Positions 1-8,555 of a stretch of DNA of 64,000 bases are shown here, one piece after another (position 1 is the first letter of the stretch; each line of letters begins with the position of its first letter). The notes under the pieces are model-generated. The model had not been told where the DNA came from. It made no database searches and saw only the letters and a program-made list of their open reading frames with translations. This DNA is from Roseiarcus sp963764955. GTDB lineage: Bacteria; Pseudomonadota; Alphaproteobacteria; Rhizobiales; Beijerinckiaceae. Both the position numbers and the translations under genes were made by a program. Location: assembly GCA_963764955.1 (NCBI GenBank), contig CAVXVE010000019.1, positions 72,013 through 136,012 on the forward strand, written 5' to 3'.

Positions 1-235
1 CGCCCGCCTTCTCAAGGCGAGTCAGGACCTCCGCTGAAGAGCGGATTCGCCGCTGGATGCAGGCGGCGCTCGCTTGGGCAAATATATAACACCAATCACA
101 TATTATTATGCTGCGACGCCAGGGCCGGCGCGCCCGATTTTTGAGGACGGAACTAAACCGGGTCCCAACCGACTGAAATCATTAGGGGGCGCCGGTAAAA
201 ATGCCGCTAGGCTGGTCTTGAGCCGCTTCCGTCTC

Positions 236-2683
236 CTATTCCGCAGCGACGAGCTTGCGCGGTGGCGTCAGGACCACCGGAGCGAGAGCCGCGGCGCCGA
301 GCGAGGCCGCCCGCCGTTCCGCGGGGACGGGGCCGTAGAGCGTGGTCCGCTGCTCCGGCGCGCGGCCAAGCGAGCGGATCAGGTCCTCCATGGCCTCGGG
401 CGGAAACTCCTGTCCGTGCTCCGTGCCGGCGGCCCGCGAGATGCTCTCGTTCATCAGGGTGCCGCCGAGATCGTTCGCGCCGGCCTTAAGACACGCCGCC
501 GCGCCCTCAGGTCCCATCTTGACCCAGGAGGTCTGGATGTTCGTGACATGCGGATGAAGCGCGAGCCGCGCGACCGCATGCATCAGCACCGCTTCGCGGA
601 AAGTGGGCCCGCGCCGTGCGGCGCCTTTGAGATACATCGGCGCTTCCATATGCACGAAGGGCAGCGGCACGAATTCCGTTAAGCCCCCGGTCTCCGCCTG
701 CAGATCCCGCACCGCCAAAAGATGCCGCGCCCACGACAGCGGATGCTCGATATGGCCGTACATGATCGTCGAGGTCGTTCTCAGGCCAAGCTCATGCGCG
801 GTTCTCACGACATCGAGCCATTGCGCCGTGCTCAGCTTGTCCGGGCAGATGATCGCGCGCACCTCGTCGTCGAGAATCTCGGCGGCGGTGCCCGGCAGCG
901 TGCTTAAGCCCGCGCTCTTGAGCTCAGCCAGAAACGACCGGATGGGCATGCCGAGCGTCGCCGCGCCCTGGGTGACCTCCAACGGCGAGAAGGCGTGGAT
1001 ATGCATGTCAGGAACCGTAGCCTTGATGGCGCGGCAGATGGCGAGATAAGTCTCGCCGCTGTAATCCGGATGGATGCCGCCCTGGAGGCAGACTTCGGTC
1101 GCGCCTCGCTCCCAGGCCTCGGTTGCGCGGCGCACGATTTCGTTCAGCGCGAGGTCGTAAGGCGCGCCCCGCAGCGCCTCATGCGTCTTGCCCTTGGAGA
1201 AGGCGCAGAACGTGCAGCGGTAGGAACAGATGTTGGTGTAGTTGATGTTGCGGTTGACCACGTAGCGGATGACGTCGCCGCTCGTCGCGCGGCGAAGCGC
1301 ATCGGCCGCGGCGACGACGCGCTCATAGTCGGCGTCGCGCGCCGCGAACAGCCGCACGATCTCGGGCGGTTCCAGGCGGGCGCCGGCTTGAGCGCGCTCG
1401 ATGATGCGCTCGATCGCCGGATCGAACGCGCGCGCATAAACGGGTGGCCTGCGTGGGACGATTTTCATGCCGGGCGCCCAGTTGTCGTCGCGCGCGAAGC
1501 CCTCGGCGTCGCTCAGGCGGCGAACCTGCGTGGCGATCTCCGGCGCGGTCCAGGCGCCAAGATCGCGCATATGGGAGGGATAGATCGGCAGGCGATGCAC
1601 GAGCAGCTTGCCCGCGTCCGCCGTGCGCTGGGCAAGCTCGGCGGTCGCGGGCCACGGCGCCTCCGGATTGACGTGGTCCGGAGTGACGGGAGACACCCCG
1701 CCCCAATCATTGATCCCAGCCGCGACGAGCCGCGGATAGACGCCCGGCGACAGGTTGGGCGGCGCCTGGATGTTCATCGCCGCGCCCAGGATCAGGCGCG
1801 CCGCGGCGATGGTCCAAAGGAGGTCGTCGAGGTCGGGCTCGGCGGCGCTCGCGCGCTTCGTGCCGGGCTTGGCGCGGAAGTTCTGAACGATGACCTCCTG
1901 GATATGCCCGTAACGGCGATGCAGGTCTCGGATGGCGAAGAGCGCCTCGAGACGCTCGGCGCGCGTTTCGCCGATGCCGATCAGAATGCCGGTGGTGAAC
2001 GGGACGCTGAGTTCTCCCGCGAGCCTCAGCGTCTCGAGGCGCGCCTCGGGCCGCTTGTCGGGCGAGCCGTAATGGACTCCGCCCGGCTCGCACAGGCGCG
2101 CGCTGAGCGATTCCAGCATGATCCCCTGACTGGCCGTGACTGTCCGCAAGCCCGCAATCTCGGCGCGGCTCATCACTCCGGGATTGGCGTGCGGCAGCAA
2201 TCCGGTCTCTCGCAAGACGAGCGCGCACATCGCCTGAAGATAATCGATGGTGGTCTCGTGTCCGAGCGCGTCCAGCGCCTCGCGCGCCGCGCGATAGCGC
2301 AGTTCGGGCTTGTCGCCGAGCGTGAACAAAGCCTCCGTGCAGCCGGCGGCGGCTCCGGCGCGGGCGATGGCGAGCACCTCGTCCGCTGACAGATAGGCGG
2401 GTTTCCCCGCGCGAGGCCGCTCGGCGAACGTGCAATAGTGGCAGACGTCACGGCAAAGATGGGTGAGCGGAATGAACACCTTGCGCGAATACGAGATGAG
2501 GCGCCCGTGTCCTTCGTCGCGCAGGCCTCCTGCGGCGTCGATCAGCTCCGCGAGCGGGGCCTGTTCGAGCCGGATTGAAAGCGCGTCGTCGCTCGTATCG
2601 CCCATCCCACTCACCTTGATAAGGCTGTTCGGCACGATCCGCGTCACGTCGGAGGCGGACGGCGAATGATGTTCTCTCTCCAT
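236..2683 (-). CDS. fbiC: Fo synthase, fused CofG-CofH (FbiC)
   Basis: This gene encodes 7,8-didemethyl-8-hydroxy-5-deazariboflavin (Fo) synthase, which makes the F420 chromophore from tyrosine and the flavin precursor 5-amino-6-ribitylaminouracil. Two radical-SAM modules are joined. The first has CRDVCHYC (CX3CX2C) near residues 77-84 (CofG half) and the second has CSYRCTFC near residues 486-493 (CofH half). The length of about 815 aa fits fused FbiC of actinobacteria and some proteobacteria. I start at the ATG at 2683. The frame stays open to a TTG at 2710, but that stretch forms a perfect palindrome that looks regulatory. The gene is divergent from an F420-type oxidoreductase. The family call is very secure; the exact start is not, because no clear ribosome binding site precedes the ATG. 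Confidence 0.95.
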   Translation of the reverse strand: MEREHHSPSASDVTRIVPNSLIKVSGMGDTSDDALSIRLEQAPLAELIDAAGGLRDEGHGRLISYSRKVFIPLTHLCRDVCHYCTFAERPRAGKPAYLSADEVLAIARAGAAAGCTEALFTLGDKPELRYRAAREALDALGHETTIDYLQAMCALVLRETGLLPHANPGVMSRAEIAGLRTVTASQGIMLESLSARLCEPGGVHYGSPDKRPEARLETLRLAGELSVPFTTGILIGIGETRAERLEALFAIRDLHRRYGHIQEVIVQNFRAKPGTKRASAAEPDLDDLLWTIAAARLILGAAMNIQAPPNLSPGVYPRLVAAGINDWGGVSPVTPDHVNPEAPWPATAELAQRTADAGKLLVHRLPIYPSHMRDLGAWTAPEIATQVRRLSDAEGFARDDNWAPGMKIVPRRPPVYARAFDPAIERIIERAQAGARLEPPEIVRLFAARDADYERVVAAADALRRATSGDVIRYVVNRNINYTNICSYRCTFCAFSKGKTHEALRGAPYDLALNEIVRRATEAWERGATEVCLQGGIHPDYSGETYLAICRAIKATVPDMHIHAFSPLEVTQGAATLGMPIRSFLAELKSAGLSTLPGTAAEILDDEVRAIICPDKLSTAQWLDVVRTAHELGLRTTSTIMYGHIEHPLSWARHLLAVRDLQAETGGLTEFVPLPFVHMEAPMYLKGAARRGPTFREAVLMHAVARLALHPHVTNIQTSWVKMGPEGAAACLKAGANDLGGTLMNESISRAAGTEHGQEFPPEAMEDLIRSLGRAPEQRTTLYGPVPAERRAASLGAAALAPVVLTPPRKLVAAE

Positions 2684-2687
2684 GATG

Positions 2688-2710
2688 TTGCATCTCTGCG
2701 GCAGATGCAA
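2688..2710. promoter_or_regulatory. Perfect 8-bp inverted repeat in the fbiC/LLM divergent region
   Basis: TTGCATCT at 2688-2695 and its exact reverse complement AGATGCAA at 2703-2710 are separated by 7 bases. The site sits just upstream of the fbiC ATG and about 60 bases before the divergent oxidoreductase start. It is a good operator candidate for a GntR- or TetR-type regulator that would couple Fo synthesis to its user enzyme. The regulator is not in the window. Confidence 0.5.
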
Positions 2711-2768
2711 TCCAGTGGGGAAGATGGCGCCGCGAGTCCAAGGGGCGACACATGCGGGAGTTCGAGTG

Positions 2769-3632
2769 ATGAGACAGGTGGGAAGGCTAGGCGTCTGGTA
2801 TCCGGTCGATCGTTTGGACGGCGCCGGAATCAGACGTTTGCTGCGAACGGTCGAAGACCTCGGCTACTCGACGTTCTGGTACCCGGAAGCGCTCGGCTAT
2901 GAATCCCTCTCCATCGCCAGCTTCATGCTGGCGAACACGACGCGGCTAATCATCGGCAGTTCGATCGCGAATATCTACGCCCGCGATCCTTTTACCGCCA
3001 GGCGAGGGCTCATGACCTTGTCGAGCCTCTATGATGATCGCTTCATTCTTGGCCTTGGGGTCAGCCACGCGCCCATGGTCGAGCGGGTGCGCGGCCATGT
3101 CTACGACAGGCCCGTGCCGACGATGCGCCGCTATCTCGACGGCCTTTATGAGAAGCCGTCGAACGCGGCGGAATGGCCCGTCGTGATCGCGGCGCTCGGG
3201 CCGTTGATGCTGAAAGTCGCCGCAGAGCGCACGGCGGGCGCCGTTCCCTATAACGTTACGCCCGACCATACGCGCGAAGCGAGAGCCGCCCTCGGGCCTC
3301 ACAAGCTCTTGGCCGTCGAGCAGAAGGTGTGCCTCGAGACGGACGCCGCCGTCGCGCATGGCCTCGCCCGGCATGAGCTCACTCGCTACATGACCCTCGC
3401 CAACTACCGCAACAATTGGCTGCGCATCGGCTTTACCGAAGCCGACCTTGCCGGCGGCGGCTCGGACCGGTTCATCGATGCGATGGTGCTCCGGGGTGAT
3501 GCGGCGACGATCGCCCGCGGCCTGGAGGCGCATCTGGAGGCGGGCGCCGATCAGGTCTGCATCCAGCCGGTCCACGCCGAGGGAGACATGGACGCGCGCG
3601 ACCAAACGCTCAGGGCGCTCGCAGACGTATGA
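2769..3632 (+). CDS. LLM-class F420-dependent oxidoreductase (MSMEG_4141-like family)
   Basis: A 287-aa luciferase-like TIM-barrel protein. The opening GVWYPVDRL, the FWYPEALGYESL segment and GLGVSHAP around residue 100 resemble the 'probable F420-dependent oxidoreductase, MSMEG_4141 family'. Enzymes of this type use reduced F420 as hydride donor in the cytoplasm; the substrate cannot be read from sequence. The ATG at 2769 has GGGAG eight bases upstream, whereas the longer open frame back to 2682 has none and overlaps the palindrome. It is divergently paired with fbiC, which supports F420 rather than FMN as cofactor (inference). Confidence 0.85.
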   Translation: MRQVGRLGVWYPVDRLDGAGIRRLLRTVEDLGYSTFWYPEALGYESLSIASFMLANTTRLIIGSSIANIYARDPFTARRGLMTLSSLYDDRFILGLGVSHAPMVERVRGHVYDRPVPTMRRYLDGLYEKPSNAAEWPVVIAALGPLMLKVAAERTAGAVPYNVTPDHTREARAALGPHKLLAVEQKVCLETDAAVAHGLARHELTRYMTLANYRNNWLRIGFTEADLAGGGSDRFIDAMVLRGDAATIARGLEAHLEAGADQVCIQPVHAEGDMDARDQTLRALADV

Positions 3633-4027
3633 GGCTTCCGAGCTGCGTCGCGGCGAAAGGCCCCGACCGCCCCGTAAGCGGCCGTCTGATCACATCAAAT
3701 GTTTCATCGATCTTCTACCCGAGCCGCCGGACACATCACGTTTTCTTATGCTCAAGCGCAGATATCATGATTTCCCCAGTCATGGGAGTTTTGCTAGCGG
3801 ATGAACCTCCCTGCGTCATCTACGATCTCTCTAGCGCAATCGTGATCCCGGCAGGTTGAGGGACTGAAGCCTGGAGCCTACGCTGACGCGGATTGGCAGA
3901 TGAAAGTTCGCTTGAGAAGCACAGGCTTCCCCCTCCGGAAAACGGCCAGGCGCAGCGACATGGAGAGGCTCGAAGCGCGGGCGATCGGAGTTTTTGGCGG
4001 GGCCGCGGATTTCGAAGGAACCGTGCG
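3633..4027. other. Intergenic region, no gene seen
   Basis: About 395 bases between the luciferase-like gene and the 2-hydroxyacid dehydrogenase. Short open frames here lack ribosome binding sites and family resemblance. It probably holds the promoter of the following catabolic operon, but no clear -35/-10 pair or strong palindrome was found. Confidence 0.5.
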
Positions 4028-5095
4028 ATGAATCGGATCGCAAGACGGCCGCGCGTCTTCGTTACGCAGCCCATAGCCGCCGCCGCGCTCAACAGGATAA
4101 AGGCGGTCGCTGACGTTTCCGTCAATCCCGACAGCAGCCGGATTCTGTCCAGGGAAGGGCTGCTGGCTGGCGTCGCTGAGTGTGATTTCCTGTTACCGCT
4201 CCTGCACGACAAGATCGACCGGTCGGTCGTCACGGCGAACCCGAATCTTCAGGCGATCACTTCGATGGCCGTCACTCCGTCGGACATCGACATCGAGGAG
4301 GCGACGCGACGCGGCGTCGTTGTGACGACCGTTTCCCCCGTTGTGACGGAAGCGACGGCGGATATCTGTTTCGGCCTCATGCTTGCAGTCGCTCGCCGCA
4401 TTGTCGAAGGCGACAAGCTTGTTCGCGAAGGCATGTTCCCTGGCGGGCAATCGAACCATTTGCTCGGTGGGAGCGTGTTCGGAAAGACCTTGGGCCTGTT
4501 GGGAGGCGGCGGGCGCATCGGGTCAGCCGTCGCTCGCCGGGCTCGCGGATTCCAGATGAACATTCTCTACTGGTCTCCGCGCCGCAAGCACGACATGGAG
4601 CGCGATCTTGGCGTTCAGTTCGCTCCGCTGGACGACTTGCTGCGACAATCCGATTTCGTTTCGGTCCACTCGCCACTCGGGGAGGAGACCCGGGGCCAGA
4701 TCGGGGCGCGCGAGCTCTCGCTTATGAAGCCCACGGCTTTCCTGATCAACACGTCGCGCGGACCCATTGTCGACGAGCTGGCGCTTGTCGAGGCGCTCAA
4801 GCGCCGCCAGCTCGCCGGCGCCGGACTTGACGTGTTCGAACGGGAGCCGGCAGTCACGCCGGCTCTCCTCGAGATGACGAACGTCGTGCTGACGCCGCAC
4901 CTCGGCAGCGCGGTCGTCGAAACGCGGGACGCGCTGGCGAACGCCGTCGCGGACAATATTCTGGCTCTCGTCGAGGGCCGCCGGCCGCCGAACATCTACA
5001 ATCCTGAGGTCTTCGACTCCTGGCTGGCGCGGCGCGCGCGCGAGGGGGAAGAGGTTTTCCGGTCAGGAAACGCCGAGCGCAGTTCCGCGCGATGA
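4028..5095 (+). CDS. D-isomer-specific 2-hydroxyacid dehydrogenase
   Basis: A 355-aa NAD(P)-dependent dehydrogenase of the glyoxylate/hydroxypyruvate reductase superfamily. It has the Rossmann motif GLLGGGGRIGSAVARR near residue 160. The catalytic set is complete: Arg in NTSRGPIVDE, Glu in FEREPAV and His in LTPHLGSAV. The ATG at 4028 follows AAGGA at normal spacing; a longer open frame from 3893 is not credible. It is the first gene of a same-strand series running to 14.5 kb (M24 enzyme, HIBADH-like, SDR, ABC transporter, SDR, MDR). It therefore probably reduces or oxidises a 2-keto/2-hydroxy acid intermediate of the imported compound. The substrate is unknown. A second, only distantly similar paralogue lies at 14543-15502. 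Confidence 0.88.
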   Translation: MNRIARRPRVFVTQPIAAAALNRIKAVADVSVNPDSSRILSREGLLAGVAECDFLLPLLHDKIDRSVVTANPNLQAITSMAVTPSDIDIEEATRRGVVVTTVSPVVTEATADICFGLMLAVARRIVEGDKLVREGMFPGGQSNHLLGGSVFGKTLGLLGGGGRIGSAVARRARGFQMNILYWSPRRKHDMERDLGVQFAPLDDLLRQSDFVSVHSPLGEETRGQIGARELSLMKPTAFLINTSRGPIVDELALVEALKRRQLAGAGLDVFEREPAVTPALLEMTNVVLTPHLGSAVVETRDALANAVADNILALVEGRRPPNIYNPEVFDSWLARRAREGEEVFRSGNAERSSAR

Positions 5096-5159
5096 GAGCA
5101 GGCGCCGGCCGCGCCTCACTGGCCGGCTGACGATCACGTTGGGGAGGAAGCGCGAGACA

Positions 5160-6386
5160 ATGCAGGCGCATCATTTCGCTCAAGGGCCATGGAACGTCGG
5201 TTACGAGCGCCGCGTCGATCTCGCCGCATTGCGGACGAAGCGGATCGCCAAAGCGGAGACGCAAAGGCGTGCTGCGGGACTGGACGCGTTGCTTGTCTGG
5301 AAGGACGAGAACTGCCGCTACCTGACGGATTTGCGGCCGCAGCTGATCGCGGGCAAATCAACGGCGCTGAACGGCGCCCTTCTGGTCGAAGGGAGGGAGC
5401 CGATCCTCTTCTGCTCAGGGGGAGAACGCGACCGGGTCGACCGCACGATGCCCTGGATCAAGGAAGCGCATAACATTCCGATCATCGAGGAGAAGGCCCT
5501 GGTCGAGGGCCTGGTCAGAGACATTCTGGGGCCGGTATTGAAAAAGCACGGGCTGGCCGGAGGCAAGCTCGGGCTGGACGAAGCCAATACGGTATTCACC
5601 AAGGCGCTCGCGGCCGATTTTCCCAAGCTTCAGATCGAGGATGGCGACACGCCCATGCAGGCGGCGCGCCGAATCAAGTTGCCTGAGGAAATCGAGCTTC
5701 TCGAAGAGGCGACAGCGCTCGCCGACGCAGTCACCGCTTCCGCGACCGCCGCCGTCGCAGACGGGGTGCGGGAGTGCGAAGTCGCGGGCGAAGCCATGAG
5801 GACGCTCTTTCGCCTTGGCGGGGAATACGCCCATGTCATGACGCCCTTCGTCGCCTCCGGGGAGAACATGGCCCCGCCGCACCGTATCTGCAGCGACAAG
5901 CTCATTCGCCACGGCGACATCGTGTTCATCGACATCGGCGCATGCTGGGGCGGATATTTCGGCGACGTCGCGCGCGCCGTCATTTGCGGAAAGCCGTCCG
6001 ACGAACAGCGGAAGATATACTCCGCCGTCTATCACGGCCTAAAGGCCGGCATCGCCGAGATGCGTCCGGGCCGAACCAACAAGGACGCGGCGGAGGCGCT
6101 GGTCAGAGTGGCCGAAAAATATGGGCTCGGCGGCCGCATGCTGTCGCTCTTCATCGGACATGGCGTGGGCATCGGCGCGAACGAGCCGCCCTATATCGGG
6201 GAAACGCTTCCGGGCGCGCCTGTTTACGAATTCGAGCCAGGCATGGTGTTCGCCGTCGAGCCGCTCATTTGGGTCGAGGGGGTGCGCGGCGGCGGGGGGG
6301 TCCGACTGGAGGAGATGGTGCTGGTCACCGAGGGGACGCCCCACGTGATGTCACGGGCTCCGTTCGACGAACGCCTGCTCGCATGA
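5160..6386 (+). CDS. M24 family metallopeptidase (Xaa-Pro peptidase-like)
   Basis: A 408-aa protein with the N-terminal creatinase-like domain and the C-terminal pita-bread M24 domain. All five metal ligands are present: Asp258 (FIDIGACW), Asp269 (FGDVAR), His334 (IGHGVGIG), Glu367 (FAVEP) and Glu384/385 (VRLEEM). It should therefore be an active dimetal hydrolase. The ATG at 5160 has GGAGGAAG nine bases upstream; the in-frame TTG at 5139 lies upstream of that ribosome binding site and is discarded. M24 enzymes beside sugar/acid dehydrogenases are often catabolic hydrolases or lyases (DddP, creatinase, ectoine hydrolase types) rather than true peptidases, so the peptidase name is nominal. A GCCGGCC/GGCCGGC inverted repeat precedes it at 5104-5127. 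Confidence 0.85.
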   Translation: MQAHHFAQGPWNVGYERRVDLAALRTKRIAKAETQRRAAGLDALLVWKDENCRYLTDLRPQLIAGKSTALNGALLVEGREPILFCSGGERDRVDRTMPWIKEAHNIPIIEEKALVEGLVRDILGPVLKKHGLAGGKLGLDEANTVFTKALAADFPKLQIEDGDTPMQAARRIKLPEEIELLEEATALADAVTASATAAVADGVRECEVAGEAMRTLFRLGGEYAHVMTPFVASGENMAPPHRICSDKLIRHGDIVFIDIGACWGGYFGDVARAVICGKPSDEQRKIYSAVYHGLKAGIAEMRPGRTNKDAAEALVRVAEKYGLGGRMLSLFIGHGVGIGANEPPYIGETLPGAPVYEFEPGMVFAVEPLIWVEGVRGGGGVRLEEMVLVTEGTPHVMSRAPFDERLLA

Positions 6387-6441
6387 CTGATCTGGCCGCC
6401 TCGTTTAAAAGGTCGCGCGCAAGACCCGCAAGGAGCTTCTT

Positions 6442-7345
6442 TTGAGCGTCGCCAGCAACGAATCTTGGCCCCGGTCGATCGGCGTGATTGGGCTGGGGAT
6501 CATGGGATCGGCCGTCGCTCGCCACTTGGCCGCCGTCGGCCGGGAGGTGGTCGGCTTCGACATCGACGCCAGCCGTGCGGACATGCTTGCCGGACCTCGA
6601 TTCCGGAAAGTCGAACTCGGTTAGGGCCACGGCGGAAGAGGTTGATCTGCTTCTGACCAGTCTCCCGGCTGAGGACGCTCTGACCGCGGTCGTCGATGGC
6701 GTCCTTGAGGCTCCGCGACGACCAAGCCAAGCGCTCGTCGAGCTCAGCACCTTGTCGATCGCTTGCAAACAGCGTGAATTCGATCGGCTTGCCGCTGCCG
6801 GAATCGCGATGCTTGACACGCCGATAAGCGGCACCGGCGCGCAGGCGGCGGCTGGCGATATCGTGCTCTATGTCAGCGGCGACGAGGATCTCAGCCAGCG
6901 GTGTCTCGGCGTCTTCGCCGACTTCTCGCGCAAGGCGATCCTTCTCGGCCCCTTCGGGGCCGGAACGAAGATGAAGTTCGTCGCCAATCTGCTCGTCGCG
7001 ATCCATAATGTCGCGGCTGCGGAAGCCGTGTCGCTCGGGTTGCGTTGCGGTCTCGATCCCGCGTCGCTTTGCGACGTCCTGTCAGCAGGAGCTGGCCAGT
7101 CCCGGATGCTCGAGGTTCGCGGGCCCCTGATGGTGCAAGGCGCATATGAGCCGCCGACGATGAAGTTGAGCGTCTGGCAGAAGGACATGCGCCTGATCAA
7201 AGGCTTTGCGCATGAGGTTGGCGCCGCAACGCCTTTGTTTGACACGACCATTCCGCTCTATCTCGCGGCAGTTGCGGAAGGACACGGACAGATGGACACG
7301 GCGGCCGTGAGACTGGCGCTGGAAGCCTCCGGCAAAAGGTCCTGA
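6442..7345 (+). pseudogene. 3-hydroxyisobutyrate dehydrogenase-family protein, one frameshift
   Basis: This NAD(P)-dependent beta-hydroxyacid dehydrogenase spans about 300 codons, the normal family length, but is split over two frames. The first part, with GVIGLGIMGSAVARHLA, runs in one frame to a stop at 6622-6624. From about 6600 the homology continues in the +1 frame (ATAEEVDLLLTSLP) through the catalytic-lysine segment GAGTKMKFVANLL to 7345. One extra base near 6590-6620 explains it. The TTG start at 6442 follows AAGGAG. Both halves look unmutated, so this may be a sequencing error or a very recent inactivation. The substrate is unknown; the position within the ABC/dehydrogenase operon suggests a hydroxyacid intermediate. 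Confidence 0.82.
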
Positions 7346-7375
7346 CTGCGGCCGAAACAAGGAGCATGCGGAAAC

Positions 7376-8170
7376 ATGGCTTCCCCCAACATGGCGGCCA
7401 AGCCCGGCGCCCGACTTGATCGGCGCATTGCGCTCATCACCGGAGGGGCAACCGGAATCGGCGCTGCGATCGTGCGGTTGTTTGCCAGCGAAGGCGCACG
7501 CGTCTCCTTCTGCTCGCGATCGGAACAGCCCGGGCGCGATCTCGAGCAGGAGCTGAAAAGCGAGGGCTGCAATGTCGTCTTCTTCCGCTGCGACGCTGCG
7601 GTCGAGACCGAGGCGAGAGCGCTCATCAAACTCACGCTCGACCGTTACGGCGGAATCGATATTCTCGTGAACAATGCGGCGGTGTCGAAGCTCGCGCCGG
7701 TCGAGGAGATGTCGCTTAACGACTGGGAGCTGATCCTCTCCAAAAACCTGACCAGCATGTTCCTCATGTCGCGAGAGTCGATCCCGATTCTCAGGCGGTC
7801 GCTGCATCCGAGCATCATCAACCTGGGGTCCACCTACGCGGTCGTCGGCGCTGCGGGGTCCGCGGCTTATGCGTTGACCAAGGCGGGCGCTGTGAGTTTC
7901 TCGAAGACGCTGGCGCTCGAGCTCGCAAGCGACGGCATCCGGGTCAACGCGCTTTGTCCTGGCGCTACCGAGACGAAGCTTTATTACGAGTGGCTCGGCT
8001 CCCAAGCGGACGCGGAGAAGGCGAAATCCGATCTTGCCGCGAAGCATCCGATGGGACGTATCGGGCAGCCGGAGGAAATGGCGCGAGCGGCGCTCTATTT
8101 GGCCTCCGAGGACGCATCGTTTGTCACCGGCCACGCGCTTCTGGTGGACGGAGGCTATACGGCGCAGTAG
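7376..8170 (+). CDS. Short-chain dehydrogenase/reductase (SDR)
   Basis: A 264-aa classical SDR. It shows the cofactor motif TGGATGIG near residue 22, NNAAVS, the catalytic Ser in NLGSTYAV, the Tyr-X3-Lys pair in AAYALTKAG, and the C-terminal TGHALLVDGGYTAQ. The ATG at 7376 has AAGGAG 11 bases upstream. It follows the HIBADH-like gene by 30 bases and precedes the ABC transporter, so it is probably part of the same catabolic unit and oxidises or reduces a hydroxyl on the imported compound. SDR families do not allow the substrate to be named. Confidence 0.9.
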   Translation: MASPNMAAKPGARLDRRIALITGGATGIGAAIVRLFASEGARVSFCSRSEQPGRDLEQELKSEGCNVVFFRCDAAVETEARALIKLTLDRYGGIDILVNNAAVSKLAPVEEMSLNDWELILSKNLTSMFLMSRESIPILRRSLHPSIINLGSTYAVVGAAGSAAYALTKAGAVSFSKTLALELASDGIRVNALCPGATETKLYYEWLGSQADAEKAKSDLAAKHPMGRIGQPEEMARAALYLASEDASFVTGHALLVDGGYTAQ

Positions 8171-8555
8171 CTGGGCGCCGACCTCACGTCACCCTCCCGT
8201 CTGGCTGACCGACGCGGAGCTTGGGCAATTGGACAAAACCTCGGATTGAGCTCTGGCTCATTCGCCAACGACTCGCAGAGCGGGCGCGACTATTGCTCTT
8301 CAAGTGGCCAAAGTTGGAGGGCGTCTGCAACGTCGAAGTGTCGATGTCCATGCGCGGGCTTACGGCGGCCGCTTTCGGACGCTTCGAGCGAGAAGAGTCC
8401 ATTACCCGTTGTGATGCAGCCCAGTGGATCAAATGATTTGTCGCTCGCGGGCCCGCGGGAATAGGTTTTTGATCGAAGAAAATCGGTGGGATCAACCCAC
8501 CGCGGAATCGGCTCCAGAACGCTAAACCGCCGAACCGGCAAGTCCAGGAGGAAAC
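8171..8555. other. Intergenic leader of the ABC transporter, with a short hairpin
   Basis: About 385 bases without a convincing gene; the open frames here lack ribosome binding sites and family resemblance. A perfect 7-bp inverted repeat, CGGTGGG at 8484-8490 and CCCACCG at 8496-8502 with a 5-base loop, lies about 55 bases before the binding-protein ATG. It is not followed by a T run, so an operator or mRNA leader structure is likelier than a terminator. Confidence 0.45.

Noticed and set aside
995..2389. 464-codon plus-strand frame inside fbiC
   Set aside because: Antisense shadow of fbiC in GC-rich DNA, low-complexity Arg/Asp/Ala composition.
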